Of a stretch of 64,000 nucleotides of DNA, positions 24,600 through 36,840 are shown one piece after another. The stretch lies in the NCBI RefSeq assembly GCF_014805685.1, contig NC_060887.1, positions 18,139,963 to 18,203,962 of the forward strand, in the 5' to 3' direction. How positions within the stretch are numbered: the first letter of the stretch is position 1; each line of letters starts with the position of its first letter. The position numbers and the translations under genes were made by a program. Under the pieces are notes generated by a model, which searched no databases, was not told where the DNA came from, and was given only the letters and a program-made list of their open reading frames with translations. The stretch is from Silurus meridionalis (taxonomy: Eukaryota; Chordata; Actinopteri; Siluriformes; Siluridae).

Positions 24600-25380
24600 C
24601 CCTGAATATTTTAGTTGCAGAGAAATTATGCATAAAAAGTAATTTTGTTTATGGAGGACATACAGACAAAACAGTTTTCATTATAGTTTTATTTGCAGAT
24701 TTACCCCTAGGGCACAATGCATATATGTACAAATATAGCTATATGTATAAAATATGTATATAGAAAATGCACATTAATGACAAAACTCTCCAAATTAAAT
24801 ACGGGCACTCTGAAGTTTTAATATGATTGAGTATAATTTCTATTATGAATGTACATAAACCGTTAGACCATACTGGTAATAATAACTGCTTTGTGTTAAT
24901 AATTTAATATGAAGTTAAAATATAAACAAACCATTAACTCTGATACAAAGTTGTATACTATCTTTAAAAGTGCATTCTAAAATCATGCCCTCTGAACTTT
25001 TATTTGACATAATACAGCAAAAAGGCACGGCATTCTCAACGTTGCACAGATTTCTTTTTCTTTACCAGTCCTAAATTCCTTATTATCTGGAATGATTTTA
25101 AAGGAAGCCTTATAATTACGCCAATATGGCAATGCTCAACTTCCATCTAAAAAAGAAATAACCTTTTAGGTCTAAATACTGAGGATACCCCAGAAATAAT
25201 CAAGAAGCACAAAGCAGGCACTAAGCCTAATGCTGTTCTTAAGAAGCATCCTTTCTTAAAAACGTTGTTTACGTATGTTTTTCAAACTGCAACACCCTTT
25301 GCACAAATTAACAGAAATTTATTTTTTTTAAGGAAACTAATCTCATCCAAAGGTTTTTTTGCAGCTATAGCTGTGCACCA
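24600..25380 (-). other. txnip: Probable txnip 3' untranslated region
   Basis: The sequence downstream of the txnip stop is AT-rich and largely free of obvious repeats. It has minus-strand AATAAA signals near 25318-25323, 24996-25003 and 24684-24690. Mammalian TXNIP has a long 3' UTR, so the distal signals are plausible ends. The true polyadenylation site cannot be decided from sequence alone. Confidence 0.4.
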
Positions 25381-26776
25381 TTACATAAGAGTGGTGCCAC
25401 TGGTTCTGCATCCCTCTTGCACCTGCAACACAAGAGGAAAGGGAGAAAGCGTTATGCTTCACCTTTTGCCAGTTTACTTAAGGAACTGTCCATACTTGCA
25501 TTAAAGACGTGTGCATGTATGCATACCTCGGTATAGGCTGGAGGGGGTGTCTGATGGTACTCTCTGGCATGAATAAAAATGGGACAGTCATCTTCACTGT
25601 AGTCATCTAGCAATGGTGTGATGAATGGGTCCATGCAGCCATGCAGAGGTATTTCACTGTAGCTAGGTGGAGCAGAAGGCATGGACACCAGGCTGCTGGA
25701 GGCTGTTGAGCTTTCTTGCTGACTGCTCATGCTGCTGGTTCGACTGGCAAAGCCAGTAAACGGGATTGTCCCAATGACCAAAGGAAGCTCTAGGGTCAGC
25801 TTCTCACTTCCAGGGATATGCACATAAATCTGAAATACATACAAGGAAAATCATTTAGATTCAGATCTATGCAGGTGCAATTGGAGTCAATTACAAGATG
25901 ATACAAATATGGCTTTTATTGCTGCGTGCTGAGCTCACCATCAGACTGTAGTCCATGTGGATGATGTTGCAGCCCAAGATGGTGGGTTTCAGTTTTGGCA
26001 CTCGAAAGGTTTTGCCCTGCCATATGTCACACATGCCAGAGATGATATGATTGCCCCTGACAGATGAGATCTTCTCACGGAGCACCTTCAAGCGGCCATT
26101 GGCCCGATAGGTGTGTGTGACAATAATGGCAGCTTTGGGGACGATGATGCGAGAGCAGGTGTTCACAAACTTGGCATCGATGCAGATGTTCTCTCCTTCA
26201 CAGTAGCCCTTACGGTTAATCTTTGCTGTCACTGACACTTTGCCATCAGGAATGAACATGCAGGTCAGCTTTTTCTCCTTCACCCCAGCTGCAGGAGCCT
26301 GGAGAAAAGAAAAAAATCTTAGTACTTTCATTAATCCTTATGAGTACAGTGTTGGTCAGTGCAGGGAAATTTCTTTAACACGAGCTGAGCGGTTCAGGCT
26401 GACTCACCGTAAGGTCCGAAGTGTTGACATCAATCGGTTCCTCCACCTCAAAACACTTTTTGCACTCTACTTCTGACTGGCAGGCCCTCTCCATCACTGC
26501 TCTCACGTAGTACTCAACATAGCCAAGTTTGCCTTTATATGAGGACACTAGCTGCCTGTGGAAACGGAAACATGTGCTTTCAGAGAGCTGAACATCAAGC
26601 AGACTTATTAATGACCATAAGCATGCATATAGAGTTACTCACCCTGACTGGGGAAGTTCGAACCCAAACGTGTACTCATATCTATTTCCAGGTCTTAGGG
26701 TAACAGAGCCATCCGAGTCTTAAAGAAATAAAAATACAGAGTGTCATGATAGATTAGATTAGATTAGATTAGATTA

Positions 26777-26869
<93 letters not shown>

Positions 26870-27143
26870 GCCATTAAAGCAGTTTACCTGTATGCTGCTG
26901 GTCCAGGTGAAGCACATCCTCGTATCTCAGGTACTCTATGGCATCCTTACAGCGCTGCTTTCCTTTGCTGTACTCTACTTTGGCACAGCCGATCCCGTAC
27001 AGCCTCATGGCGCTTACTCGGGTGGTCTCCGACACCTCCACCAACACTCTCCCAGCCACTTTATCCCCACTCGAATAAAAGGCCTTGGTGGAATCGCGGA
27101 ACTCAATCTGGAAATTCTTTAATTTTTTTGATATAACAACCAT
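25381..27143 (-). CDS. txnip: Thioredoxin-interacting protein (alpha-arrestin)
   Basis: This alpha-arrestin binds and inhibits thioredoxin, promotes GLUT1 endocytosis and restrains glucose uptake. Exons in transcript order are 27143-26888, 26718-26643, 26555-26408, 26298-25939, 25829-25527 and 25422-25381, 1185 nt in all, giving 394 aa, close to mammalian TXNIP. The N-arrestin domain (about residues 8-150) starts with FQIEF and DKVAGRV. The C-arrestin domain (about 170-300) includes KFVNTCSR, RGNHIISG and KPTILGCNI. Cys250 in SGMC aligns with the mammalian redox cysteine that pairs with thioredoxin. The tail keeps two PPxY motifs (PPSY and PPAY) that recruit ITCH/NEDD4-type ubiquitin ligases, and an LLDD acidic patch. 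The last exon encodes only 13 residues, VQEGCRTSGTTLM. The start ATG opens directly into the arrestin fold, with a T-run just upstream. The identification is secure; whether this is an a or b paralogue is unknown. Confidence 0.96.
26752..26868. repeat. (GATTA)n(GATA)n array in txnip intron 1
   Basis: Pentanucleotide GATTA repeats (26752-26776) run into about 90 bases of ATAG repeats. The array ends 20 bp from the txnip exon 1 donor, so its length polymorphism is close to a splice site. Confidence 0.97.
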
Positions 27144-27339
27144 TTTTTTTTACGTTTAAAAAGTCACGAGTGAAAACACAGAAGTCGCTCGGTTTCAATG
27201 TGTCGGCGCGAGTGTTTAGTTCATACACACTCCGGTGTGCACTTCTTTTTACCCTTCAACCAGGTCTGAGTTATTGTTTTGTAATGTTTGCTTGTGTTGG
27301 TCTCTTGTCAGTTCCGTGGAAGTGTTGTGAACACCGAAT

Positions 27340-27545
27340 GGGCTCAACTGTTTTATATTTACCAACATGTGAAGCCATTCGCCTCCTTCTAACATGAGGT
27401 GGTTACCTGACATGACTACACGTGAACAACGCGTGCCTGCTATGAATTACTTCTCGCACCGAGCTCTGATTGGCCAGGCGTGTTGTTTGGGTGTCGTTTA
27501 GCCAATGGACGTCCAGCCGCGGCGCGTGAACACCGCGTGGACATC
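27340..27545 (-). promoter_or_regulatory. txnip: txnip promoter with two ChoRE-like double E-boxes, two CCAAT boxes and a TATA box
   Basis: Upstream of txnip, reading leftwards into the gene, there is a double E-box CGCGTG-5 nt-CGCGTG (27523-27539), a CCAAT box (27502-27506), an inverted CCAAT box (27469-27473), a second double E-box CACGTG-aacaa-CGCGTG (27419-27435), and a TATAAA-like box (about 27352-27357) roughly 210 bp before the start codon. Two E-box-like hexamers 5 bp apart are the established carbohydrate response element bound by MondoA/ChREBP with Mlx. CCAAT boxes bind NF-Y. The mammalian TXNIP promoter has the same type of arrangement. Function is inferred, not shown. Confidence 0.7.
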
Positions 27546-28050
27546 AGCACATAGTGGGAAAGGGAGGCGTGGACACTTGGAAGGTACTGTACGAAGTAGG
27601 TGGGGCGTATAAGGGAAACCCTATATGGACACCCTATCAGACACTGTTTCTTCCTCACAAGTCGCGTATTGTACTCAGGAGGCCAACAAATACACTATAC
27701 AATATACTATACAATAATTGCTCTTTCTCGAAATATAGCTTATTAGAGGCTCATTTTTACTTCTGAGCCGTATTATATGACAGATCACTGTTTATCTACT
27801 CTAGTGAATCTTAGTATATACGATTCTGTCTTTATTTAATTTTTAACCAAGACAGATCCCAGATTGAAATTAAAGCTGCAAACATTTGCATTTTCGGGAG
27901 CCAAGCACCCAGACTCTGTGATGTGCTTCAAATATACAAGCAGAGACTTAAAATTAGGCAATAGGATTCAGGAGTGATTTCTCTAATGATCTGCATATGT
28001 TGTGACCATGAAGAGTGGTGCAATACATTGTAGCATAGGAGTCTCTAGAT

Positions 28051-28379
28051 CAGGGGTCACCAAACTTTTTATAACTGAGAGCTACTTCTTGGGTACCGAT
28101 TAATGTGAAGGGCTACCATTTTGTTACACACTTCTGAAATAATAAATGTGCTCAATTTACCTTTATTATATGTTATTATTAATAATTAATGATATTCATC
28201 TATGTGAAGACACTGATCATGTTAATGATTTCTCACAATAATTATCAACAATGATTTAACAAGCTGGGAAACAGATAGATGCAGCTCACTGGTAAGTGGC
28301 GCTATGGTGAGCTATTTTTTTAGAAAAGGCCCGCGGGCGACTCATGTGGTCCTTGCGGGCACCACATTGGTGACCCCTG
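28051..28379. mobile_element. Non-autonomous hAT transposon with perfect 8-bp target duplication
   Basis: The 329-bp element begins CAGGGGTCACCAAAC and ends TTGGTGACCCCTG, so the ends form a terminal inverted repeat of about 13 bp. It is flanked by identical ctctagat octamers (28043-28050 and 28380-28387), the 8-bp target duplication typical of hAT transposases. There is no internal coding frame, so it was mobilised in trans. Confidence 0.92.
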
Positions 28380-28387
28380 CTCTAGAT

Positions 28388-30365
28388 GAATACAATGGGC
28401 AGCAAAATGGTATTGCTGCAGCAGCTGCCACACTGCTATGACCTGCAGTGTTGTCTGTTGATACTTTGACCCATGGTCATGATTGCTTCTGCTCTTGCAT
28501 TGTCACAGGGCATGGTCCTGAAGATGCTCACTAAGATTTGTATCAGTGTGCAAAGTCACAGAAACTGAAATATAAGCATTGTTTTGGCCCAGATTGGAGA
28601 TTAATAAGTTGTAAGCATTAAGAAGCTTGTATTTCCTTCAAGATGCAGGACTTTAGTGCTAGTATTAAGTTGAAATCATTCAGCAAATATTTGGTATGGT
28701 AAAGTTTTTTGCCATTTCCTTTTAGCTTTAGTCTATTTTTTTATTTTATTTAAGTAAAAAATAAAGTACATTTGGAATTCAGTAAATATTTAATTTCGAA
28801 TAAAAATATATATATTTTAAATGTTGTGGAGGCATTCTATCTATCCTATAAATAAAAATATTCATAATTCTGATGACAGTGGTTTCTGTCTTTGTCCCTG
28901 TACAATGTCCCTGTACAGAGTACACTAGGGCTTACTAAATGGTTGATGAGGATTAAATTATGTAAATCATATGCTATGACCTTCATAGCCACACGTTCTC
29001 AACCCAATTATGAAGACAGCATGCCTTTCATTGTGATACCAACAAATATGCATAATATCATACAATTTCATACCTGAAATCTGTAATAGATTTTAAAAAA
29101 ATTAGCTTGAGCCAATTCTTTTGATACTAAATTGTTTGGGTCAGTATCTGTCAGTTTATGGAAGCAGGGTAAAAGCTGAGGTTGATACTTTGAGCTCACA
29201 TTTTTTAGTGAGATATCTACTTCAGTGAGATGTGCATAAGTCTTGAAGAGCTTTGATCTTTTTGCAAAGTGTGCACTGGAGATGGCATACTCAAGCCAGA
29301 GTATATGTCTTGCTCAGCCAGAATAATGTGGGCAGTGATCAAATGCTGGCACAGAGTCACTCATTTCAGATGACTGAGCACTTTCATCTCCCACTGTCTG
29401 CTGGTGGTAGCTGTACTGCCATCTACCGGATGATTCTTGCAACCTGCTTATTAGTGCCTTGTTCCAGAATCACTTTTTAATACAGCAGGCAGGTTTAACA
29501 TATTATACTGGAAGACAGTTTCTTACAGTAGTGGATGAAGTACTTTAGTTAAAGTAGAGATACACTGGGGAAAAATAATAACTCCAGTAAAATTTAAAGT
29601 GCTCTCTTTTCAGTTTCACTTGATTAAAAGTACAACAGTATTTGCCTTCAAATGAACTAAAATATCCACAGTACTATGGTTTATTATGGCTATAATGTCC
29701 TGTTATAATTTTTGTCACAAGGCTCTTGCTTAATTAATTAATTTTATTTGAAAATACTTTAATGTTAGTCTTAGCACACCAGTCTATTAACAGAATTATA
29801 TTAATCAAACACTGATTGATATTTATTCAAATGATTATGACCCCAAATCCTTCTTTTCAACTACTTTAGAAACATTGTGTAAATAAGATTACTTACAAAG
29901 TTAGAGTCAGGAGATTTTTTCCCATCATTCATTACTCTGAAAATGTTATGCTTACTGTTGAACTGATTCTGAACTGTATCTTCACACTTAGTAGATACCA
30001 CCAAGAGTCAATCAAAACAAGTTCAAACCAGAGCTGATGCTCAACCTTGATTGGTGGCTTGCTGCTTGTTTGAAAAGTTAAGTGTGGCAGATATGTATGT
30101 GTATATATGGATTACAATAATATGTTACTCAAAAGAGTCAATTTGGTCCCAATATACTGTATAAAGTATTAATTGGCCATTTAAAATTTCTCACTCAAAC
30201 CTACCTCAGCACTGTCCTTCCGCACCCTGCTGACGGTTGAATTCGAAGCGCATACCCCTTTTGGTACCTGAGGTGGAGGCACGTCGTCACAGTACATAAC
30301 AAAAACTAAATTTTTCCAAATTTTTAAAGAATGTCTTTCAGAGATCCTGTGGATTAATTTTATTT
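28388..30365. other. Intergenic DNA, no gene recognised
   Basis: AT-rich sequence with no splice-supported exon or clear repeat. Confidence 0.45.
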
Positions 30366-30369
30366 AATG

Positions 30370-30570
30370 CAAACACTGGGTGCTGGGTCTGGGGTCGATC
30401 CTGGAAATACTGGGCACAAGATGGGAATAAGCTTTAGAAGGGAAAACAGCCAATCACAGGGCACTATGGGCACACCCATTCCCACCTAAGCAATTTAGTT
30501 CTACCTACAGGCATGTTTTTGAGCTCAGAGAAGACCAATGTGGACCTGGGGACAGTAACCGAAGGCAACT
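30370..30570. mobile_element. Dispersed fish repeat fragment
   Basis: The phrases caatcacagggcactatggg and gcatgtttttgagctcagag resemble a very common teleost interspersed repeat. The class is uncertain and no terminal repeats are visible. Confidence 0.4.
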
Positions 30571-31215
30571 CTTAAAATAATAATAATAATAACAAAAATC
30601 GAATACAACTCTGAAATTGTATAACACTTTTACTCATGTATTTGTATTCATTCATGTGCACATTTTTAAAAAATACATTCGACTGTGTGGAAATAGTAAG
30701 CTCTTTTTGAAGGTTCATTATGCCTGTTAACAGAAGGCCCACATTCGAATACATGGTATTTTTAACATAAACTAAAAAAAACAAAAATATTTTACCAAAA
30801 TATCGCAAATATATTTTAAATAAAATACTGAATTTCCCAAAAGACAGTTCCAGACTGTCTTCTAATGAAGATCCCATTGGACAGTCATCCGATATATATC
30901 TAGTTATAATAATAAGGATTCATACATTAAATTATAGTATTGAGATATTTTGTCACTTTCACTTAGATCTGAAAATACAAATAACATTCCATGTTGAGGT
31001 CCTGTAATTGTAATCATGAAGTCACATTTATCCATTTATGAGAGATTTTGATTTAAAAAAATCTGTTTGATTGTTCAATCACCAAGTTACCGAGAAAATA
31101 TTACATGGAAAATCTATAAGAGAAAAACGATTTTTTTTCCTTTTACAAAATCTTGAAATAGAAAATAGCTGCCATTTGAAAGATATCAGCATGATCACAT
31201 TCACAATATGATATC

Positions 31216-32772
31216 TTAATGTCTTAATGTAAACAGAGTCATGAATACTACTATGAGCCACGATTGTTGCTTGCTTGCTGCAGCAGCAGCTAGATGCACC
31301 TTTTCTGGATCAGCAATCATGGCTCGGGCATCCTCCAAAGCCTCGAGTGCAGATGAACTGGAGTTCATGTCCCCAGTGGCCAGGAGATCAAAAAGACATG
31401 CCTGGAAGTAGACGTCCTGGGCTGGCAGGAGAGATGAGCAGTGAGTGTATGCAAGCGTGGTGGGCCAAACAGGCGGCGTCTGTATGCGCTGCGAGGCTGG
31501 GCATCCCCACAGGCACAGTTGCAGGTCCTGCTCAGGTGTATATGACTCAATAATGGCACGTGGAGAGCGCACAGCCAGCCCAAGTGAGTGGCCACTCTGA
31601 CGTACCACCACTGTGGTGCCGATGTGCACTGCCCAGATCTCAGCATGCCGTCCCAGGGCCTGGGAACGCACCTGCAGGCTGTGCTTGCCTCGCCGCTCAC
31701 CACTGCTTGTAGAACCATCTACAAATGCTGCAGGAACATTGTCCACCTCTGCCTGGTAAATCTGCTGCTCAGCACACTCCCGCCAGTTTTTAAAAATTAT
31801 AGTGATCTGAGAAGAGAGAATGGAAATTTGGTGAGGGTTACTGTATATATATATACAGTATATATAAAAAAACTGCACATTTTTTGACTCCTGACAATAA
31901 CACACATATGTGAGCATAAATTATATAGAATATCAATTTCAGTTTCATAGAACTAAGAGTTTGGTACATGTTTAAGTAAGACAATGCCCCAATGAAGTCC
32001 ATGACTTGTTTAAATATAAGTAGTGTACTTGTCTGTTCTAACCTTGGTTAGTGTAGTGCCATAAGAGCTGTCTGTGGTCTGTGAGCTGGTGGCCTGTATA
32101 TAAAGAAACTGGTTGTCGATGAGAGGCCAGGCTCCAGGTACAGCACACGTCTGGAACTCATTGTTGAAAGTGCGGATATGAGGGTCTCCAAACACACCAC
32201 AGTGCAGGTACTCTGGTGCACGGCCTTCACGCTGCACATAGCTTTTCTCATAAAAGCAGGCATCACCAGATACCGGGGCCTGGGGTAGAGGCCGGGGTTG
32301 AGCTGTTGGCCCTGATTTAGGACAGCGGTGTTGGATAAGCAAGTCCTCGATGCCTTGCACAGCAGAGTGGTAAGCCAGGTCACCGCGGCAAGCACGGGCA
32401 GTGCGCCGGGTGCAGGTGGCGTAGTAGCGCAGTGCGCTGCAGTAACCCACATTGCCTGCTTCTTTCCCAACACCAACACCACCACCACCACTACTGCCTC
32501 CCATATCTAATGTTGCGGCCACAAATTCTGAGTTGCACTTCAGGATTTTACACTGGGCCCAAGCTGCAAAAAACAATAATGTAAATAAACAATAACAAAT
32601 GTCTCCTAAATGTTTCACGTTATCTTTGCTTTGATATTACTGAAAGTTGGTGCAGATAAAAAGTCATACCATGCGAAGCTAAAAGGAGAAGAAGTAGCAG
32701 TATGATGAAAACTTGAGGTTTCCATGTAATTTGTACATGGTTATTGCAGGCAGCCGGTGTTCCCATTCCCAT
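31216..32772 (-). CDS. hjv: Hemojuvelin (RGM family BMP co-receptor)
   Basis: Hemojuvelin is a GPI-anchored repulsive-guidance-molecule protein that acts as a BMP co-receptor and drives hepcidin expression in iron homeostasis. Exons are 32772-32670, 32563-32043 and 31806-31216, 1215 nt in all, giving 404 aa. The first exon encodes a leader with a seven-leucine hydrophobic core. Exon 2 has the cysteine-rich N-RGM region, an RGD (in [10 protein letters not shown]), a Gly-rich loop ([12 protein letters not shown]) and the vWFD-type FGDPHIRTF, whose GDPH is the family's autocatalytic cleavage site. Exon 3 starts with [11 protein letters not shown] and includes VPAAFVDGS, then ends in a short hydrophobic tail ([11 protein letters not shown]) consistent with a GPI signal. 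The start is the ATG of MGMGTP; an earlier in-frame ATG lies 30 codons upstream but gives a non-signal-like N-terminus. The RGD and the location next to txnip favour hjv over rgma or rgmb. Confidence 0.95.
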
Positions 32773-33120
32773 CCATACAGATACAGCCACAGTAGACTGG
32801 AGCTTTGCACTACGACTTTGGCTTGAAGGACACAGGAGGTTCACTGCACACAACAGCCACATGATGGAGACACGTGCAAACATAAATAACATAAATGTTG
32901 TGTATCTGTCAGCTGTTACTTATTTGCCAATTGATCCATTAACAAAAGCTGCAATTTTAATGTGAATTTTACTGTATTTTTTTATGTAATTTTAGGCAAT
33001 AAATTATATTGTTATATTTATGATATATTTATGTATAAACAGTTCTGAATTATTAATTCAAAAGTAAATATGTGCCATAGAATTTTTTTTTTTTAACAAA
33101 TCTTACTTTAAGTATCATAC

Positions 33121-33208
33121 CGACGATCCTGCTCTGGAAAAATGTAATAAACAATTTGCAAAACCCATCCATTGAATGGCGGCATCATTAGCACATTGTC
33201 CAACCTAG
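33121..33208 (-). other. hjv: Possible 5' untranslated exon of hjv
   Basis: On the minus strand a pyrimidine-rich acceptor (ttctttcctag) is followed by an 88-base segment ending at a donor-like GTATGAT. It lies about 350 bp upstream of the hjv start exon, with no open coding frame of note. The position fits a 5' UTR exon joining the CpG-rich block near 35.5 kb to the coding part. Only splice-site quality and location support this. Confidence 0.3.
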
Positions 33209-34504
33209 GAAAGAATAAAACATATAAAAAAACATTTAATTTAAAGGTACAAACTATCAATACACAACTAAAAATGATACAGTACAACAGGATAATGAGA
33301 ATACAGATCCCCAGTTAAAATAAATACATTTAATTCCAATATCCCAGATTAGTGTTATAAGTGCAATACACAGTGAGGTTGTGGTGATCCTACCTCCTCC
33401 CCAACACCACTAAGCCCTAAACTCTGTATACTATGCAAATACCCAGACAACTGTCCTCTTACAAACAGAGGAATTGGTAGAACTGTGTCTATTACAAGCT
33501 AGATGATTGATTACCATATACAGTATTGGAAACTGTTAGCTGCAATAAAAAATAGATACTCTGTTGTTCTCTGTGGTCATGAGCCTTTCCTATCAATATA
33601 GAAATCCTGCAGTTTGGACCTTGGCTACAGTTCTGTTATTTGCAGAGCAAACACTAAAAGAAAGCAAGCAAACTCATGGACAGTTGTGTGTATTTGCACT
33701 GAGCTCTAATGTTAAGTGGTTGTCCAAATCACTGTAAGCAAATCAAGCCAATCTGAATATAATCATCTTATAATAATGAAACATAGAGGTGCGCAATAAT
33801 AATAAAGAAAATATTTCAGCCAAAATGTTTATTCTTGTGCATTTCCATTGATCCTGGTTGGTAAATTGTATTGACTGCATGGTGACATTTAGGTTTGGGT
33901 TTATGAGTAAATACAATTTCAGTTAATACTGTCCATAATCTTTTTCAGTAGATTGTTTACAGAATGCTTTTGGAAAAGTCAGCCATGACATTCCAGTTGA
34001 TGGAATCCTAAATAGGGCAGTAAAAACAGGAGCAGTTGCAAGACAGAAATACAGGGTGCTAAATAAACCCTGTGATGGTAGCCGACTGCACACAACACCC
34101 CACCCCTGTCCCAACTGAAAAAGCATGGGCAATAACACTGGGTGAGGATGGCAGGTGTTGGAAACACAGTCGAGCTTCCAGCATTCAGCCCATATGGGCT
34201 ATCTTCTTCCCTCAGCAATCTAATTTCATCTGGTGTCTCAATGAGCAGAATAGCTGAGCTATTTCTGACATCTGCCAATGCAGAGGGCCTCTGTGCTAGG
34301 AAAGACCATGCACCCCATGCATTTGTCCTGTTTGGTTGGCCATTTGTTGTGCAAGTCTGTGTCTAAAGAATGTTCCTGGTTTGGATTCAGATGCATTTCT
34401 GAACACAGATTCAAAACTTGAATGCGCTAAAACACTGTTTATTTAAAGTTCCCTGGAGAACACTGGGTTTCCTCCCCCACCATTTACAGGAACCTCCAAT
34501 TTAC

Positions 34505-34508
34505 AGGT

Positions 34509-34542
<34 letters not shown>

Positions 34543-34650
34543 ACTGCTGTAAACTGATCTCTTAATCAGAAATAACAGTAAATTGTAGTCATCACCACAC
34601 TTACTCACACTCTCTCACTCACACACACACACACACACACACACACCTAA
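34505..34650. repeat. Two (CA)n tracts
   Basis: CA runs at 34509-34540 and 34619-34646, separated by unique sequence. Confidence 0.95.
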
Positions 34651-35469
34651 ATTTTTAAAGATTATGCTGTAAGCTTGATTAATAATATACCTCCGTAAAC
34701 AAAACCTTTTTGTTTTTTAAATATCTCTACATTGTTTGATTAAAATTAATTATTTAACTAATAGACAATAAACAATATATTTTTATGCACTTCTCCTGTC
34801 AGATGGACTTTAACATGAAATATGTATTGCTTTTGGAATGTTTACTACAAATAGAATAAATATATTCGGTCATTTAAAGACCACAATTTACATAAAAGCC
34901 CCATAAAAGCCCATAAAGCCCCATAATTTACATTACAGTCTAACTGACAGTCTAACATGAAGTGACTTTGAAAGTAGCTCTGGATAATATCTGCAAAATG
35001 CCACTACTGGAAATTTAAAGGAAGCTGAAGAAATATGTCTTGATGGTATTTGGGAGATTTCTGTTTACCTCTAGGTTTTTTTGCTGATGAGGAAAAGTGT
35101 ATTCTTTCAAATAGAATTGACACAAAATGCTCCTGTCAGAGAGGAGGTATTAGAGACTCTCTTTAAAAACTCTTTAGACCTTATGAAGAAAAAAAAAAAC
35201 ATTCATAAAACATTGACACTTGTCCAGAACAATCACCAGTAACCAGTTGCAGCCTCAAAGTTTTAGTTTGTCCAAAGAACACAGTAATCATTTAGTCTGA
35301 ATTGTTTGACAGTGCAGTAAAATCCCACAGAAGCACACAAGGTCTCCTCTATATAAACTTATTCTCCTGGTTAGAGAAGAATGTAAGGTGTCACGTGACA
35401 CTCCATCCAGCAAGCTTTAGGCTTTAATTGTTGTGAAAGAGGGGCTTTAGGAGGATGACTTACCTCTGT

Positions 35470-35750
35470 CAGCTCCGTTAAACGAGACGTGTAATTACAG
35501 CATTGCCACCATAAAGGTTGAAGAAAAGGGCGCCCGGAGCAGTAGTGCTTAATTGTGCCAAGCTGTGCTGGTCAGTGCTGAATGAGTGGGAGAGCTCCTC
35601 GGTTGACTGCGTAAAGCACCCGCAGCGCACACCTGCCGCTCTGCGCAACAACTGCGCCGCTCAACACGACCCCGGAGCGCAGGGAGGCTATTTTAGACAG
35701 TGCCCACGCCATATAACGACCCTCTGTAAATGTACTTCAGCGGGGCGGCG
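35470..35750 (-). promoter_or_regulatory. CpG-rich block upstream of hjv, candidate promoter
   Basis: A short GC- and CpG-rich island lies in AT-rich DNA about 2.7 kb upstream of the hjv start codon, ending at a poly-T run (35766-35789). It contains several GCGC steps and no long convincing coding frame. It may be the hjv promoter or that of an unseen transcript. Confidence 0.3.
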
Positions 35751-36109
35751 TTTAACAACAAACCTTTTTTTTTTTTTTTTTTTTTTTATAAGGGGTGTTA
35801 AAACTCATTCTGGATAAGTGAACCACATACTAAGCAAAACGTGTTATTCTAAAGTTACTATAAAGTTATATATTATTTAGAAATGTGCTATCAAAATACC
35901 TTCTGGGCAACACGTGCGTGTGCTCATCTGTACACGAGGAAAGTGTCACTTTGGTGTGAGTTGTGATTGTGTAAGCGTGTGTACAAGCAGATTTGTCTTT
36001 AAGGCTCAGGAATGTCTAGTACCATCATCTACACAATATAGAAAAGGCTCAATTTTCCAGAAAAACAAAAAACAAAAAGGCTTTTACTTTTTGTACATGT
36101 ACATTACAG

Positions 36110-36240
36110 CAAAGTGATTAGAAAAAGGGAGTTTAAGGACTTTTTCTCAAGAGCCCAATAGAGGCAGCTTGATGGTCCTGGGGTTTAAACCCCAGCCTTA
36201 CAATCTGCATCTCAGAGCTTTTCTCATTAACACACAGCTT
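36110..36240 (-). mobile_element. tRNA-derived SINE-like fragment with 18-bp palindrome
   Basis: Read on the minus strand the segment has a B-box-like GGTTTAAACCCC within the palindrome CTGGGGTTTAAACCCCAG (36178-36195), plus the gcccaatagaggcagcttga context of a common fish SINE. The same family in the other orientation is at 47.83-48.01 kb. Confidence 0.5.
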
Positions 36241-36359
36241 TTTTTGTCTAGATTTCTCCCTTCAAGTCATTGCTATTGGATAATAAGTTGTAGTAATGAA
36301 ACAATGGGATCAAATTTGCATGGATGTGATGTTGATATGTAGAAAGCTTTCTGCACACT

Positions 36360-36840
36360 ATTACACCACACCCACCTGAACTGTTCATAACTGGCAGACT
36401 GGGTCTATGGATTTATGCTGTTGGTACCAAATTCTGTCTCTGCCATCTGCATTTCACAGCAGAAAATTATATTTACGAGGATGTGACATTTTTCCAATTT
36501 TCTAATTGTGTCTATAAGCCTGTACCCATGGTGTCCTCAGATTCCTGATCTTGGCAGACAGGAGTGGAACATAACATGGTCCTTTGCTGTTGTAGTCTGC
36601 CTTTGTGTTCATTGAGCATGCTTTGAGATGCTTTTCTTCTCACCATGGCTGTAAAATTTTATTTTATTAATTGTAATCTCTCTGATAGCTTGATCGATTT
36701 GGGCCATTCTCCTCTAACCTCTAATCAACAAGGAAAATCCCAGGAGACCAGGAAAATCTAAAATATACAAAACCAGGTCATCTGGCACCAACAACCATGT
36801 CATGGGCAAAATCGTCTAAATTACATCAGATTACAACTCT
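36360..36840 (-). mobile_element. Degenerate Tc1-type transposase relic
   Basis: The plus strand shows the reverse complement of a fish Tc1 coding region: tatggatttatgctgttggt, ggcagacaggagtggaacat and tctggcaccaacaaccatgt. Many indels and stops make it a relic. Confidence 0.6.

Noticed and set aside
31807..31917. Upstream extension of the hjv last-exon frame
   Set aside because: Reading through the acceptor at 31806 adds intronic, microsatellite-like sequence. The AG and phase match to exon 2 fix the exon start.
36178..36195. CTGGGGTTTAAACCCCAG as a protein-binding palindrome
   Set aside because: It lies in the B-box region of a SINE-like repeat, so the symmetry is more likely accidental within a repeat.
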